Below, in pieces: positions 15,532 through 23,305 of a stretch of DNA of 33,412 nt. Source of the DNA: Rhodobacter sp. (lineage in GTDB: Bacteria; Pseudomonadota; Alphaproteobacteria; Rhodobacterales; Rhodobacteraceae); assembly GCA_020251025.1 (NCBI GenBank), contig JADCDI010000122.1, positions 1-33,412 of the forward strand. Reading direction: 5' to 3'. Under the pieces are notes generated by a model that made no database searches, was not told the DNA's origin, and saw only the letters and a program-made list of their open reading frames with translations. Each line of letters begins with the position of its first letter. Positions within the stretch are counted from its first letter, which is position 1. The translations under genes and the position numbers were made by a program.

Positions 15532-16014
15532 TCAGTTCATGACGAATTCTGTCACCAGCAGATCGCGCACGCGGCCTTCGCCGGTCACGATCTGGATTCG
15601 GCGGAGCATTTGCGCGCGCAGACGCACCAGCGCTGCGGGGTCTTCCAGTTCTGCCGGGTCGACAGCACGCAGATATCCGTTCAGCACATCCAGGATGCGC
15701 GGCTTCAGCATGGCCACTTCCTCGGCGTAAGCCGAAGGCACCTCAACCTGGGCAGTGAAACGAAGGTACCGCCCTTCGGTTGCAGGCCCCAGCGACAGCA
15801 CCATCTGTTCGATCGGCACAAAGGCGATGTCGGGCAGGGCCCCCGCTTCGGCCACGGCTGCGTCATGCTTCGTGCCGCCGCCCAGCAGCAAACCGGAATA
15901 GGTCGCATAAAACGCACCCCCCCCCAGAAGAAGGGCGGCAACGGCCCCGAAGATCAGCGGCTTCTTCGACCGCTTCTTCGGTTCCTCGTCCAGCGTCGCG
16001 TTGGCATCGGCCAT
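15532..16014 (-). CDS. fliL: Flagellar basal body-associated protein FliL
   Basis: FliL forms a periplasmic ring around stator units and increases torque and stator stability. The 160-residue product has the standard layout: a charged cytoplasmic tail with EEPKKRSKKP, a membrane helix (about 19-41) and a periplasmic domain. The domain contains FVPIEQMVLSLGPATEGRYLRFTAQVEV and LRRIQIVTGEGRVRDLLVTEFVMN, closely matching FliL proteins. I chose the ATG at 16014, with an AGGAGAG ribosome-binding sequence 7 bases before it, over an upstream in-frame ATG. It is first in the minus-strand motor/export operon and diverges from fliF. Confidence 0.95.
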   Translation of the reverse strand: MADANATLDEEPKKRSKKPLIFGAVAALLLGGGAFYATYSGLLLGGGTKHDAAVAEAGALPDIAFVPIEQMVLSLGPATEGRYLRFTAQVEVPSAYAEEVAMLKPRILDVLNGYLRAVDPAELEDPAALVRLRAQMLRRIQIVTGEGRVRDLLVTEFVMN

Positions 16015-16129
16015 TCGGGCTCTCCTGCGTTGTGCGGCCCGATATAGGCAAAAGGTCATAACCGATTCTTAAGCCCGATCCGCCAAAAAGGGGCCGCGCC
16101 GGGCAGAAGCCCCCTGGTTGGAGAATCCT
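16015..16129. promoter_or_regulatory. Divergent fliL/fliF control region with CtrA-like motif
   Basis: This 115-base gap separates the two divergent flagellar operons. ATAACCGATTCTTAAG at 16058-16073 fits ATAA-N7-TTAA, one mismatch from the CtrA full site TTAA-N7-TTAA, and matches 13 of 16 bases of 1750-1765. TCTTAAGCC at 16067-16075 is identical to 1773-1781. The ribosome-binding sequence TTGGAG lies just before the fliF GTG. Flagellar control by CtrA is known in Rhodobacterales. The site call is inferred. Confidence 0.5.
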
Positions 16130-17728
16130 GTGCAGAACCTCGTGTCGGTCTGGTCCACGCTTGATCTTCGCCGCCGTGTCGTGATCGTCCTGGCCACTGT
16201 GGCCATGTTCGCGGCGGTGATCGGCGTATCCCGCATGGCAACGGCACCGCAGATGTCGCTGCTGTATTCGGGCCTTGATCCCGCCGCAGCGGGCGAGGTT
16301 GTGGCTGCCCTGGAACAGCGCGGTGCCCCCTATGAGGTGCGCGGCGGCGCGATCTATGTCGATGGCGGGTTGCGCGATGAGCTGCGCCTGACCCTGGCAT
16401 CGGAAGGCCTGCCTGCGGCTGGCGCCGCAGGGTACGAGCTGCTTGATTCGCTGTCCGGCTTCGGCACCACATCGCAGATGTTCGATGCCGCCTACTGGCG
16501 TGCCAAGGAAGGCGAACTGGCCCGCACGATCCTTGCCCTGCCGCAGATCAAGGCGGCGCGCGTGCACATCTCGCGCAGTGATGCGCAGCCCTTCCGCCAG
16601 CCTGAACGCCAGACGGCCAGCGTCACCGTCACCACTGCGGCCGGCACCCTTCCGGTGGCACAGGCCAAGGCGCTGAAACACCTTGTTGCATCCGCCGTGG
16701 CCGGAATGTCCCCCGACGACGTATCGGTCATCGACAGCGCCGGGGGGCTGATCGATGACGCGTCCGATGACGATCCTGCCATCGCCGGTCACGACCGCGC
16801 GGCAGAGATGAAGCGCAATGTGGAACGCCTGCTGGAAGCCCGCGTCGGGCCGGGCAATGCGGTTGTGGAAGTGGCCGTCGATGTCGTGACCGAGCGCGAG
16901 TCGATCACCGAACGGCGGATCGATCCGGAAGGCCGCGTTGCCATCTCGACCGACACCGAAGAGAAATCGGAAAACTCCACAACGCCGGGCGGCGATGTGA
17001 CGGTTGCCTCCAACCTGCCCGAAGGCGATGTCGGCAACGGCGCAAACGGCCAGAGCAGCGCCGCCGAAACGCGCGAGCGGGTGAACTTCGAGGTTTCGGA
17101 AACCCAAAGGGAAGTTCTGCGCAGCCCCGGGGCCGTGCGCAAGCTGAGCGTGGCCGTGCTTGTCAACACCCTGACCGTCACGGCCGATGACGGCACCACA
17201 ACCTCGGAACCGCGCCCGCAGGAAGAACTTGATGTCTTGCGCGATCTTGTTGCCTCTGCCGTCGGCCTTGACGAGGCGCGGGGCGATACGCTGACGCTGC
17301 GGTCGCTTGCCTTCGAGCCGCTGCCCCAGGACGGCACACTTGTTGAAGCGGGCATGCTGGACGGGCTTGACCTGATGTCGCTGATCCGCCTTGCGGTGCT
17401 TGCGCTGGTCGCCCTGGTGATCGGGTTGTTCGTTCTGCGCCCGATGCTGACGGCCAAACGCGGCGCGGCAGACCTTCCGCCGGCGGCACAGCCGCTGTCT
17501 CTGCCCGATATGAACGGGCTGGAACCCCTGCCGGACCTGCCGCGCTTCCTGGATGGGGAAATCGACATGGGCGGCGATCTGCCGTCGATGCAGGTAATCT
17601 CGCACGCAGACTCCGACACCCTGCAGGCGGACCCCGTGGCGCGGCTGCGCCAGCTTATCGAAGCCCGGCAGGCCGAATCCGTCGAGATCCTGCGCGGCTG
17701 GATGGACGAGCGCGAGGAGAAGGCCTGA
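16130..17728 (+). CDS. fliF: Flagellar MS-ring protein FliF
   Basis: FliF forms the inner-membrane MS ring that houses the export gate and carries the C ring. The 532-residue product has an N-terminal membrane helix (about 16-38), the periplasmic YscJ/FliF ring-building domains (SLLYSGLDPAAAGEVVAALEQ; LARTILALPQIKAARVHISR; VNFEVSETQREVLRSPGAVRKLSVAVLVN), and a second helix near 415-440. A cytoplasmic tail ends in EILRGWMDEREEKA, which should bind FliG. I chose the GTG at 16130 because GGAG lies 6 bases upstream; a TTG at 16118 overlaps that sequence. fliG does not follow; fliH does, overlapping by 1 base. Confidence 0.96.
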   Translation: MQNLVSVWSTLDLRRRVVIVLATVAMFAAVIGVSRMATAPQMSLLYSGLDPAAAGEVVAALEQRGAPYEVRGGAIYVDGGLRDELRLTLASEGLPAAGAAGYELLDSLSGFGTTSQMFDAAYWRAKEGELARTILALPQIKAARVHISRSDAQPFRQPERQTASVTVTTAAGTLPVAQAKALKHLVASAVAGMSPDDVSVIDSAGGLIDDASDDDPAIAGHDRAAEMKRNVERLLEARVGPGNAVVEVAVDVVTERESITERRIDPEGRVAISTDTEEKSENSTTPGGDVTVASNLPEGDVGNGANGQSSAAETRERVNFEVSETQREVLRSPGAVRKLSVAVLVNTLTVTADDGTTTSEPRPQEELDVLRDLVASAVGLDEARGDTLTLRSLAFEPLPQDGTLVEAGMLDGLDLMSLIRLAVLALVALVIGLFVLRPMLTAKRGAADLPPAAQPLSLPDMNGLEPLPDLPRFLDGEIDMGGDLPSMQVISHADSDTLQADPVARLRQLIEARQAESVEILRGWMDEREEKA

Positions 17729-18321
17729 TGCCGCCGCTGAAGCTGGAAGTGTTCAAGCTTGACCATCCCGGCGGGGCCGCCGAATCGGCCGAGGCAGCCG
17801 CACAGGAAGAGATGCGTCTTGCCGCCTATGATCAGGGCTATGGTGCCGGCTGGGATGATTGCACGGCGGCACAGGCCGAGGAGCAGCGCCATCTGCAGGC
17901 AGAACTGGCCCGCAATCTTCAGGCGCTGTCCTTTACCTATCACGAGGCGCGCGGTCATCTGATCCGCGCGATTGCCCCCCTGCTGGAAGAAATATGCACC
18001 CGCCTTCTGCCCGATCTTGCCCGCGAGGCCATAGCGCCGGTGGTTCTTGACGCCCTGATGCCGCTGACCGAAGAGCTGGCCGACGCGCCCGTCTGCATTG
18101 TCATCAACCCTGCGGCGCGCCAGGCCACCGAGGTGTTGCTGGGCAAGGCCACCGGTCTGCCGGTGACGTTGCTGGACGAGCCGACGCTTGGCGAAGGTCA
18201 GGCCTATCTCCGGCTGGGTGAAACCGAAACGCGCGTGGACCTTGACCGGGCCATCGCACAGATCGTCGCCGCCGTGCGCGGTTTCTTCGAACTCACTGAA
18301 AAGGACCGCAAACATGGATGA
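17728..18321 (+). CDS. fliH: Flagellar export regulator FliH (divergent)
   Basis: FliH binds FliI as a dimer and links it to the C ring and gate. This 197-residue protein is mostly helical, with a Gly-rich QGYGAGWDD segment near residue 40 (FliH proteins carry GxxxG repeats), a long helix through about 50-110, and a C-terminal mixed domain ending GETETRVDLDRAIAQIVAAVRGFFELTEK. Sequence similarity to enterobacterial FliH is weak, so the call rests on size, layout and position between fliF and fliN, where Rhodobacterales encode FliH. It overlaps fliF by 1 base and fliN by 8. Confidence 0.75.
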   Translation: MPPLKLEVFKLDHPGGAAESAEAAAQEEMRLAAYDQGYGAGWDDCTAAQAEEQRHLQAELARNLQALSFTYHEARGHLIRAIAPLLEEICTRLLPDLAREAIAPVVLDALMPLTEELADAPVCIVINPAARQATEVLLGKATGLPVTLLDEPTLGEGQAYLRLGETETRVDLDRAIAQIVAAVRGFFELTEKDRKHG

Positions 18322-18583
18322 CCCTATCGAACCCACCCCCTTCGCGCAGGTCCCCATCGAGATCATGATCTCGGTCGGCAAGGCGCGCCCGCAGATCCGC
18401 GATCTGCTGCGCCTGCAACGGGATGCCGTTCTGGCGCTGGATCGCCGCGTCGATGATCCGGTCGAGCTTTACGTGGGCGACCGTCTGATTGCCCGGGGCG
18501 AACTGCAGGAACTGGACGGCGATCAGGCCGGCCAGCTTGCCGTCCGCCTGACCGAAGTGGCCAACCTGCGCGGCGGGCTTTGA
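18314..18583 (+). CDS. fliN: Flagellar C-ring protein FliN
   Basis: FliN with FliM forms the lower C ring, which sets rotation direction and docks FliH-FliI. The 89-residue product consists of a short N-terminal tail and one SpoA/surface-presentation domain with IEIMISVGKARPQIRDLLRLQRDAVLALDR, VDDPVELYVGDRLIARGEL and a C-terminal VRLTEV. It is short because it lacks the long N-terminal extension of E. coli FliN (137). I chose the ATG at 18314 at the start of the domain; it overlaps fliH by 8 bases. FliM is not in the window. Confidence 0.93.
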   Translation: MDDPIEPTPFAQVPIEIMISVGKARPQIRDLLRLQRDAVLALDRRVDDPVELYVGDRLIARGELQELDGDQAGQLAVRLTEVANLRGGL

Positions 18584-19302
18584 TGCGCGCAGTGACCCTT
18601 GCCCTGCTGGTGGCCGCGCTTGCCGGCCCCGCAGCGGCACAGGATATTGCGGTGAATTTCGGTGGTGATGCCAATCTGGCGACGCGCAGCATTCAGCTGA
18701 TCGCGCTGATCACCCTGCTCAGCCTCGTCCCGGGGCTGGCGGTCATGGTCACCTGCTTTCCCTTTATCGTGACGGTGTTGTCCATTCTGCGCCAGGCGAT
18801 CGGGCTGCAGCAGTCACCCCCGAACATGCTGATCGTCACCTTGGCCCTGTTTCTGACCTGGTACGTCATGGACCCGGTGTTCACCGAGGCCTGGGTCAAG
18901 GGGCTGCAGCCGTTCACAACCGGCCAGACGGATCTGCAGGCGGCCCTGCCTGCCACCGTCGCCCCGTTCCGGGTCTTCATGGCGGCCCGGCTGGACCCCG
19001 ATACCTTCACCGCACTTCAGGCGCTGCGTCCGGGCCCGGCACCCGGCGCGATGGTGGATGCGCCGCTGTCGATCCTGGTGCCGTCCTTTCTGCTGAGTGA
19101 GATACAGCGGGCATTCGAAATCGGGTTCCTCATTTTCCTGCCCTTTCTTATCATCGATCTGGTCGTCGCTGCCGTGCTGATGTCGATGGGCATGATGATG
19201 GTGCCGCCGGCAATCGTCTCGATGCCGTTCAAGCTTGCCTTCTTTGTTGTGGCAGATGGCTGGAGCCTGATTTCCGGGGCGCTTGTGCGAAGCTATCTCT
19301 GA
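18583..19302 (+). CDS. fliP: Flagellar export gate protein FliP
   Basis: FliP forms the pentameric ring of the export gate. The 239-residue product has the cleavable signal peptide typical of FliP (about 1-20, AGPAAAQD), then four membrane segments. The conserved MVTCFPFIVTVLSILRQAIGLQQSPPNMLIV block (about 50-82) and the C-terminal PSFLLSEIQRAFEIGFLIFLPFLIIDLVVAAVLMSMGMMMVPP region, both diagnostic, are present. A TTG one codon upstream is possible but the ATG overlapping the fliN stop (TGATG) is the better start. fliO is absent. The stop codon is only two bases from the inverted repeat bounding repeat R2. Confidence 0.97.
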   Translation: MRAVTLALLVAALAGPAAAQDIAVNFGGDANLATRSIQLIALITLLSLVPGLAVMVTCFPFIVTVLSILRQAIGLQQSPPNMLIVTLALFLTWYVMDPVFTEAWVKGLQPFTTGQTDLQAALPATVAPFRVFMAARLDPDTFTALQALRPGPAPGAMVDAPLSILVPSFLLSEIQRAFEIGFLIFLPFLIIDLVVAAVLMSMGMMMVPPAIVSMPFKLAFFVVADGWSLISGALVRSYL

Positions 19303-19648
19303 AGGGGTGCTGAAAAAGCGCCCGGCACATGGATCGCCGGCTGAAAGACAGGAAGCGCCTGCACAGGTTCCGGCGGTCTGGCCGGGGCCGTCGGCCCGGC
19401 ACTGCGCGGCGCGTGCAGCACGCCCGCCGGGGGGGGCGAAAGCCCCCGGCCAGCACCCGCCCCGCCCGCTGTCGGGCGCTGGCCCTGGTTGCGCCTGCGG
19501 TTACGGTCCTTTTGCAACCTTGGGGCCCTGACCGGGTGGAGAAACGCGCAGCGCCTGAGGGCCCGCCCGCAATGGCAGGCCGCCCTTCCCGGGGATCAGG
19601 ACGATGTTCCCGTCCGGCAGGCGGACGGGACGCTATTTCAGCACCCTG
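19303..19648 (-). repeat. Intergenic hairpin repeat R2, bounded by 16-base inverted repeats
   Basis: This 346-base gap between convergent fliP and the beta-galactosidase gene contains no evident gene. It is a diverged copy of the repeat family, in the same orientation as R1. Bases 19436-19467 match 221-252 at 30 of 32 positions, and the GAAACGCGCAGCGC anchor (19541-19554) and ATCAGGACGATGTT also have R1 counterparts. A hairpin with a GAAA tetraloop (GGGGGC-GAAA-GCCCCC) lies at 19432-19447. The gap is bounded by inverted repeats GGGTGCTGAAAAAGCG (19305-19320) and CGCTATTTCAGCACCC (19631-19646), 15 of 16 pairing, so it may be a small non-autonomous element. Confidence 0.78.
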
Positions 19649-21556
19649 CTAAAGTTCCGTCCAGTGCACGCCTGCGGGGCCAAGCGTTGTGCCCCGGTGC
19701 GTCACCGGCTCTGGCCCGTAGTTGAAGTAGAACCGCCGCCCTCCGCTGTCGCGGCAGCGCAGGCTGCCGGGCATCGGTTCGGTCGCAATCCCGGCCTGGG
19801 CACAGGCGTCGCGCAGGTAGCGGTCCAGCGCCACGGCATCGGGCCATCCGCCCAGATAGCGCAGCCCCCCCGCATCCATCAGGGCGGGCACGCCGTCTTC
19901 GGCGCGGTCCAGCACCGTGGCCGCACCTTCCAGCTTTTCGCGCCAGTGGCGGAACGCGCCGCCCCCCCGCAGCGGAACGCAAGCGTCGGGCGGCAGGCTT
20001 TCCACCCGCGCAACGGTGCAGTCCAGCCCCGGCAGGTTGGGGGGCAGGGGCACCGGAATGGCAAAATCCGGCGTGCGCGAGTTGCTGCGCGGGCCGATGA
20101 TCGCCACGCCCCTGTGCCGGGCCAGGGCCGCCAGCAGGCTGTCGGGCAGGGTCATCATGCCCGGAACCAGAATCAGCCCATAGGGCGAAAGATCTGCCGT
20201 TTCCGGGGGAAGGATGTCGATGGACAGGCCAAGGCGGCGCAGGCCCTTGTACATCTCCAGCATCAGACGGAAATAGCTGAAGTCGCGCCCCTGAGGCTGC
20301 GTATCCCAGGCCCAGGCGCTTTTGTAATCGAAGACCAGGGCAACCGGGGACGGCCCGGTGGCGGCATCGGGCAGGGCCGCCAGTTCGCGGGCCACCTGTG
20401 CGGCCTCGTCATGGGCGGGGGCTGCGACGGAATCCGGGCGCAGCAGGCCCGCATGCATCTGTTCCTGCGCAAAAGGGGCCTGGCGCCAGCGGAAATAGCA
20501 CACCGCCTCGGCCCCGTGGGCAAAGGCCTCCCAGGCCCAGAGCCGGGCCATGCCGGCAAGCGGATCGGCGTTCCAGGGGGCCCAGTTCACCGGGCCGGGC
20601 TGCTGTTCCATGATCCACCAGCGGCCCCGGCCGACGGCACGGTAAAGATCGTGGTGAAACGCCTGCATGTCGGGGTCGCCCTGGCGCAGGTGGCGCAGCT
20701 TTTCTTCGGGTGATACCGCCAGACGGTCTGACAGGAACCCCAGCGGATAGCTGTCCCAACTGGCGATATCCAGATCGGCCCCGACCGCAAAGTGATCGAA
20801 TTCGGTCACGTTGCCCATGTAGTTGTGGGCAATGGGACTGGGCGAGTGTCGCCGGATGATCTCGGCCTGCAGGCGGTTGAACGCGGCCACCTGATCAGAG
20901 GCGAACTGGCGGAAGGCCATGACATGGGCCGGGTTCGGTTCCGTCACGGTCAGGTTCGGCAGGTCGATTTCGTCGAAGGCGGCATATTCCATTGACCAGA
21001 AGACGTTGCCCCAGGCCCGGTTCAGCGCCTGCGGGCTTTGATACTTCTGCGCCAGCCAATCGCGGAAGGCGTCGCGGGCGGCGGCGGAAAAGCTGAGAAC
21101 AGTATCATGACAGCCGTATTCATTGTCGGTCTGCCAGGCGGCGACATGGGGATTGGCACCATAGCGTTCGGCCAGCACCGTGACGATCCGTGCACAGTCC
21201 GCCCGGTAGCCGCGATGGCTGAAACAGTAATGCCTGCGCGAGCCAAAGCCGCGCGGCCTGCCATCGCGGTCCAGCGCCAGCATGTCGGGGTGTTTTGCCA
21301 GCATCCAGCGCGGCGGCGTCGCGGTGGGCGTGCCCAGGACCACCTTCAGCCCGGCCTTGCCCAGCGTGTCGATGGCCCGGTCCAGCCAGCCCAGGTCCAG
21401 CCGGCCCGGCTCGGGTTCCATCCGGCTCCAGGCGAATTCGCCGATGCGCACCCAGGTCAGGCCCAGGGCCGCCATGCGGGCGGCGTCACCGGCCCATTGT
21501 GCCTCGTCCCAGTGTTCGGGATAGTAGCAGACGCCAAGGGTTCGTTTGAATGTCAC
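19649..21556 (-). CDS. GH42 beta-galactosidase
   Basis: This is a cytoplasmic retaining beta-galactosidase that would release galactose from beta-galactosides. The 635-residue product starts with the GH42 hallmark LGVCYYPEHWDEAQWAGD. The TIM barrel carries the acid/base Glu146 in WQTDNEYGCH and the nucleophile Glu317 in WWIMEQQPGPVNWAPWN. A trimerisation domain (about 390-560, LVFDYKSAWAWD; LILVPGMMTLPD) and a small C-terminal beta domain follow. Length is somewhat below the usual 650-690. It starts with GTG at 21556, preceded by GGGGGAT. It is the last gene of the minus-strand galactoside operon and ends in TAG next to repeat R2. Confidence 0.95.
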   Translation of the reverse strand: MTFKRTLGVCYYPEHWDEAQWAGDAARMAALGLTWVRIGEFAWSRMEPEPGRLDLGWLDRAIDTLGKAGLKVVLGTPTATPPRWMLAKHPDMLALDRDGRPRGFGSRRHYCFSHRGYRADCARIVTVLAERYGANPHVAAWQTDNEYGCHDTVLSFSAAARDAFRDWLAQKYQSPQALNRAWGNVFWSMEYAAFDEIDLPNLTVTEPNPAHVMAFRQFASDQVAAFNRLQAEIIRRHSPSPIAHNYMGNVTEFDHFAVGADLDIASWDSYPLGFLSDRLAVSPEEKLRHLRQGDPDMQAFHHDLYRAVGRGRWWIMEQQPGPVNWAPWNADPLAGMARLWAWEAFAHGAEAVCYFRWRQAPFAQEQMHAGLLRPDSVAAPAHDEAAQVARELAALPDAATGPSPVALVFDYKSAWAWDTQPQGRDFSYFRLMLEMYKGLRRLGLSIDILPPETADLSPYGLILVPGMMTLPDSLLAALARHRGVAIIGPRSNSRTPDFAIPVPLPPNLPGLDCTVARVESLPPDACVPLRGGGAFRHWREKLEGAATVLDRAEDGVPALMDAGGLRYLGGWPDAVALDRYLRDACAQAGIATEPMPGSLRCRDSGGRRFYFNYGPEPVTHRGTTLGPAGVHWTEL

Positions 21557-21798
21557 AGGATCCCCCGATGTTCAGCCTGGCCCGGAACGACGCCGGGACT
21601 GGCAAAGGCGATGCCGCACTGCGGTTCGGCCCGCCGGGCGGCGGCAGCACCGGCCACGTGCCGGACCCGCGCCGCACTGCCCCGGCGTACCGGCAGGCCC
21701 CGACCCGCTGTGCCGGGCCGCAAGGGCCAGTTGCCGCGCATAAGCCACGGCAGCCCCCCGGCCGGATTGCGGCAGCGGTGATCGGGAACGCCTGTCAT
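21553..21798 (-). CDS. Possible small overlapping ORF between dgoA and the beta-galactosidase gene
   Basis: An 81-codon open frame exactly fills the 238-base gap: its ATG overlaps the dgoA stop (ATGA) and its TGA overlaps the GTG of the beta-galactosidase gene (GTGA), the coupling style of genuine genes in this operon. Against it, the predicted protein is rich in Arg, Gly and Pro, has no recognisable domain or membrane segment, and lacks a good ribosome-binding sequence. High-GC DNA also produces such frames by chance. If it is not coding, this is an operon gap without a visible function. I list it as a low-confidence candidate. Confidence 0.2.
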   Translation of the reverse strand: MTGVPDHRCRNPAGGLPWLMRGNWPLRPGTAGRGLPVRRGSAARVRHVAGAAAARRAEPQCGIAFASPGVVPGQAEHRGIL

Positions 21799-22400
21799 TC
21801 AAAGGCCCCGTCATAGGCCGCGACAAGATCGCGCGCCCGGTGCGACACGTCCTTTGCCGACAGCCCGGGCGCATAAAGCGCGGTTCCGATGCCAAAGCCG
21901 TCTGCGCCCGCCTTGCGCCAGTCTGCGAAATTGGCAGCACCCACCCCGCCCACGGCAAAGACCCGTGTTCCGGCGGGCAGCACCGCGCGGATCGCCTTCA
22001 ATCCGTCGAAGCCCATCATAAAGGCGGGGAAGACCTTCAGCCCGTCGGCACCGGCAGCCAGGGCCGCAAAGCATTCCGTCGGTGTCAGGACGCCGGGATA
22101 GCTGTGCATCGCCGCCGCCTTGGTGGCGGCGATCACCAGCGGGTCGCAGTTCGGCGAGACGATCAGCGTCCCGCCTGCCGCCTTCACCTCGGCCACCTGG
22201 CGGGGGGTCAAGACCGTGCCTGCGCCGATGGTCGCCTGCGCACCAAAGCTGCGGGCCATCAGGGCGATGCTTCGGCAGGGGTCGGGGGAATTCAGCGGCA
22301 CCTCGATGCGGGTGATCCCGGCCTCGATCAGCGCGCCCGTGACGGCTTCGGCATCATCGGGGGTGATCCCGCGCAGAATGGCGATCAGGTTGCGGCTCAT
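21795..22400 (-). CDS. dgoA: 2-dehydro-3-deoxy-6-phosphogalactonate aldolase
   Basis: DgoA cleaves KDPGal to pyruvate and glyceraldehyde-3-phosphate, the last step of the De Ley-Doudoroff pathway. The 201-residue class I aldolase shows the family start [13 protein letters not shown], the catalytic Glu33 in RIEVPLNSP, the GAGTVLT motif near 59-65, and the Schiff-base Lys122 in GLKVFPA. It is closer to KDPGal than KDPG aldolases by the LNSP and LKVFPA context and by its neighbour dgoK. I chose the ATG at 22400, overlapping the dgoK stop by 4 bases; the open frame further upstream is inside dgoK. Confidence 0.93.
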   Translation of the reverse strand: MSRNLIAILRGITPDDAEAVTGALIEAGITRIEVPLNSPDPCRSIALMARSFGAQATIGAGTVLTPRQVAEVKAAGGTLIVSPNCDPLVIAATKAAAMHSYPGVLTPTECFAALAAGADGLKVFPAFMMGFDGLKAIRAVLPAGTRVFAVGGVGAANFADWRKAGADGFGIGTALYAPGLSAKDVSHRARDLVAAYDGAFE

Positions 22401-23305
22401 CGCGCGTTCTCCATGGTGCCGCGCCGCACGGCGGTCAGCCCGGCGATAACGGCATCGCGCGCCGGCAGCAGGCGCGGCGATGCCCCTTGCGCGGTCAGGG
22501 CCTGTGCATAAAGGGCCGACAGCCAGTCTGCCCCGATGATGGCAATCGGCTGGCCCAGCCAATAGGCCCGTGATCCGGCCAGTTCCAGACCGATAAGAAG
22601 TCCTGACAGGCGCGCTTTGGCCGCAGGCGCACTCAGCCCCGCGATCAGGCCTTCGGCCCGCAGTGCAAACAGCCCGGCCCCGATACGTTCGGGGCGCGAC
22701 AGCGTCTCGGACAGCCCGGCGGCGAAGGCGGCGTCATCCCAGCCCTCGCCCGCCATGCCATGCCGCAGAACCGACTGGGCCGAAAGCAGCGCAAACAACT
22801 CTCCCGTCATGAAGGTCTGAAAGCTGACCACCTCGCCCGCGCTGACCTGCACCCATTTGGAATGGGTGCCGGGCAGACAGAGCACTCCGTCGAAGCCGGG
22901 CATCAGCGCCAGCGCCCCGGCGATCTGGGTTTCCTCGCCGCGCATGACATCGGCGGGCTGCGCCTGTTTCAGCCCCGGCACCAGCCGGACGGCAATCCGG
23001 CTGTCCTGCGTCGCAACCGCGATCAGCCGGGCGGCATCCAAGGGCGCACAGGGAACGGTGCGATAGGGCGCTTCCTGCCAGCCCTGCCTGCTGCCGACCA
23101 TGCCGCAGGCAAAGACCGGCAGGGTCCGGCCCGGGGCCAGCCATGCCCCGACCAGCCGCAGCAGTGCCGGTTCATAGCTGTCGCGTGTCAGGGTTGCCAT
23201 GCCGTCGTCCGACGACGCTTCGGCGCAGATGCCGCCCGGACCCATCGCATAGGCGCGCAGATGTGTGGTGCCCCAGTCAACAGCGATCCAGTCGGCCGGT
23301 ATCAT
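22397..23305 (-). CDS. dgoK: 2-dehydro-3-deoxygalactonokinase
   Basis: DgoK phosphorylates 2-dehydro-3-deoxygalactonate at C6 using ATP. The 302-residue product has the DgoK/FGGY-like nucleotide-binding start [16 protein letters not shown], the [17 protein letters not shown] block near 75-91, [12 protein letters not shown], and [12 protein letters not shown] followed by [13 protein letters not shown], all characteristic of the family. I chose the ATG at 23305, which overlaps the upstream dehydrogenase stop by 4 bases. Together with dgoA it defines the lower part of galactonate catabolism. Confidence 0.95.
   Translation of the reverse strand: MIPADWIAVDWGTTHLRAYAMGPGGICAEASSDDGMATLTRDSYEPALLRLVGAWLAPGRTLPVFACGMVGSRQGWQEAPYRTVPCAPLDAARLIAVATQDSRIAVRLVPGLKQAQPADVMRGEETQIAGALALMPGFDGVLCLPGTHSKWVQVSAGEVVSFQTFMTGELFALLSAQSVLRHGMAGEGWDDAAFAAGLSETLSRPERIGAGLFALRAEGLIAGLSAPAAKARLSGLLIGLELAGSRAYWLGQPIAIIGADWLSALYAQALTAQGASPRLLPARDAVIAGLTAVRRGTMENAR

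Noticed and set aside
16015-16129. Sigma-54 promoter upstream of fliF or fliL
   Set aside because: No TGGCAC-N5-TTGC-like pair on either strand; the CtrA-like motif is the better explanation.
16118-16129. TTG start for FliF at 16118
   Set aside because: The TTGGAG at that site acts as the ribosome-binding sequence for the GTG at 16130 with good spacing.
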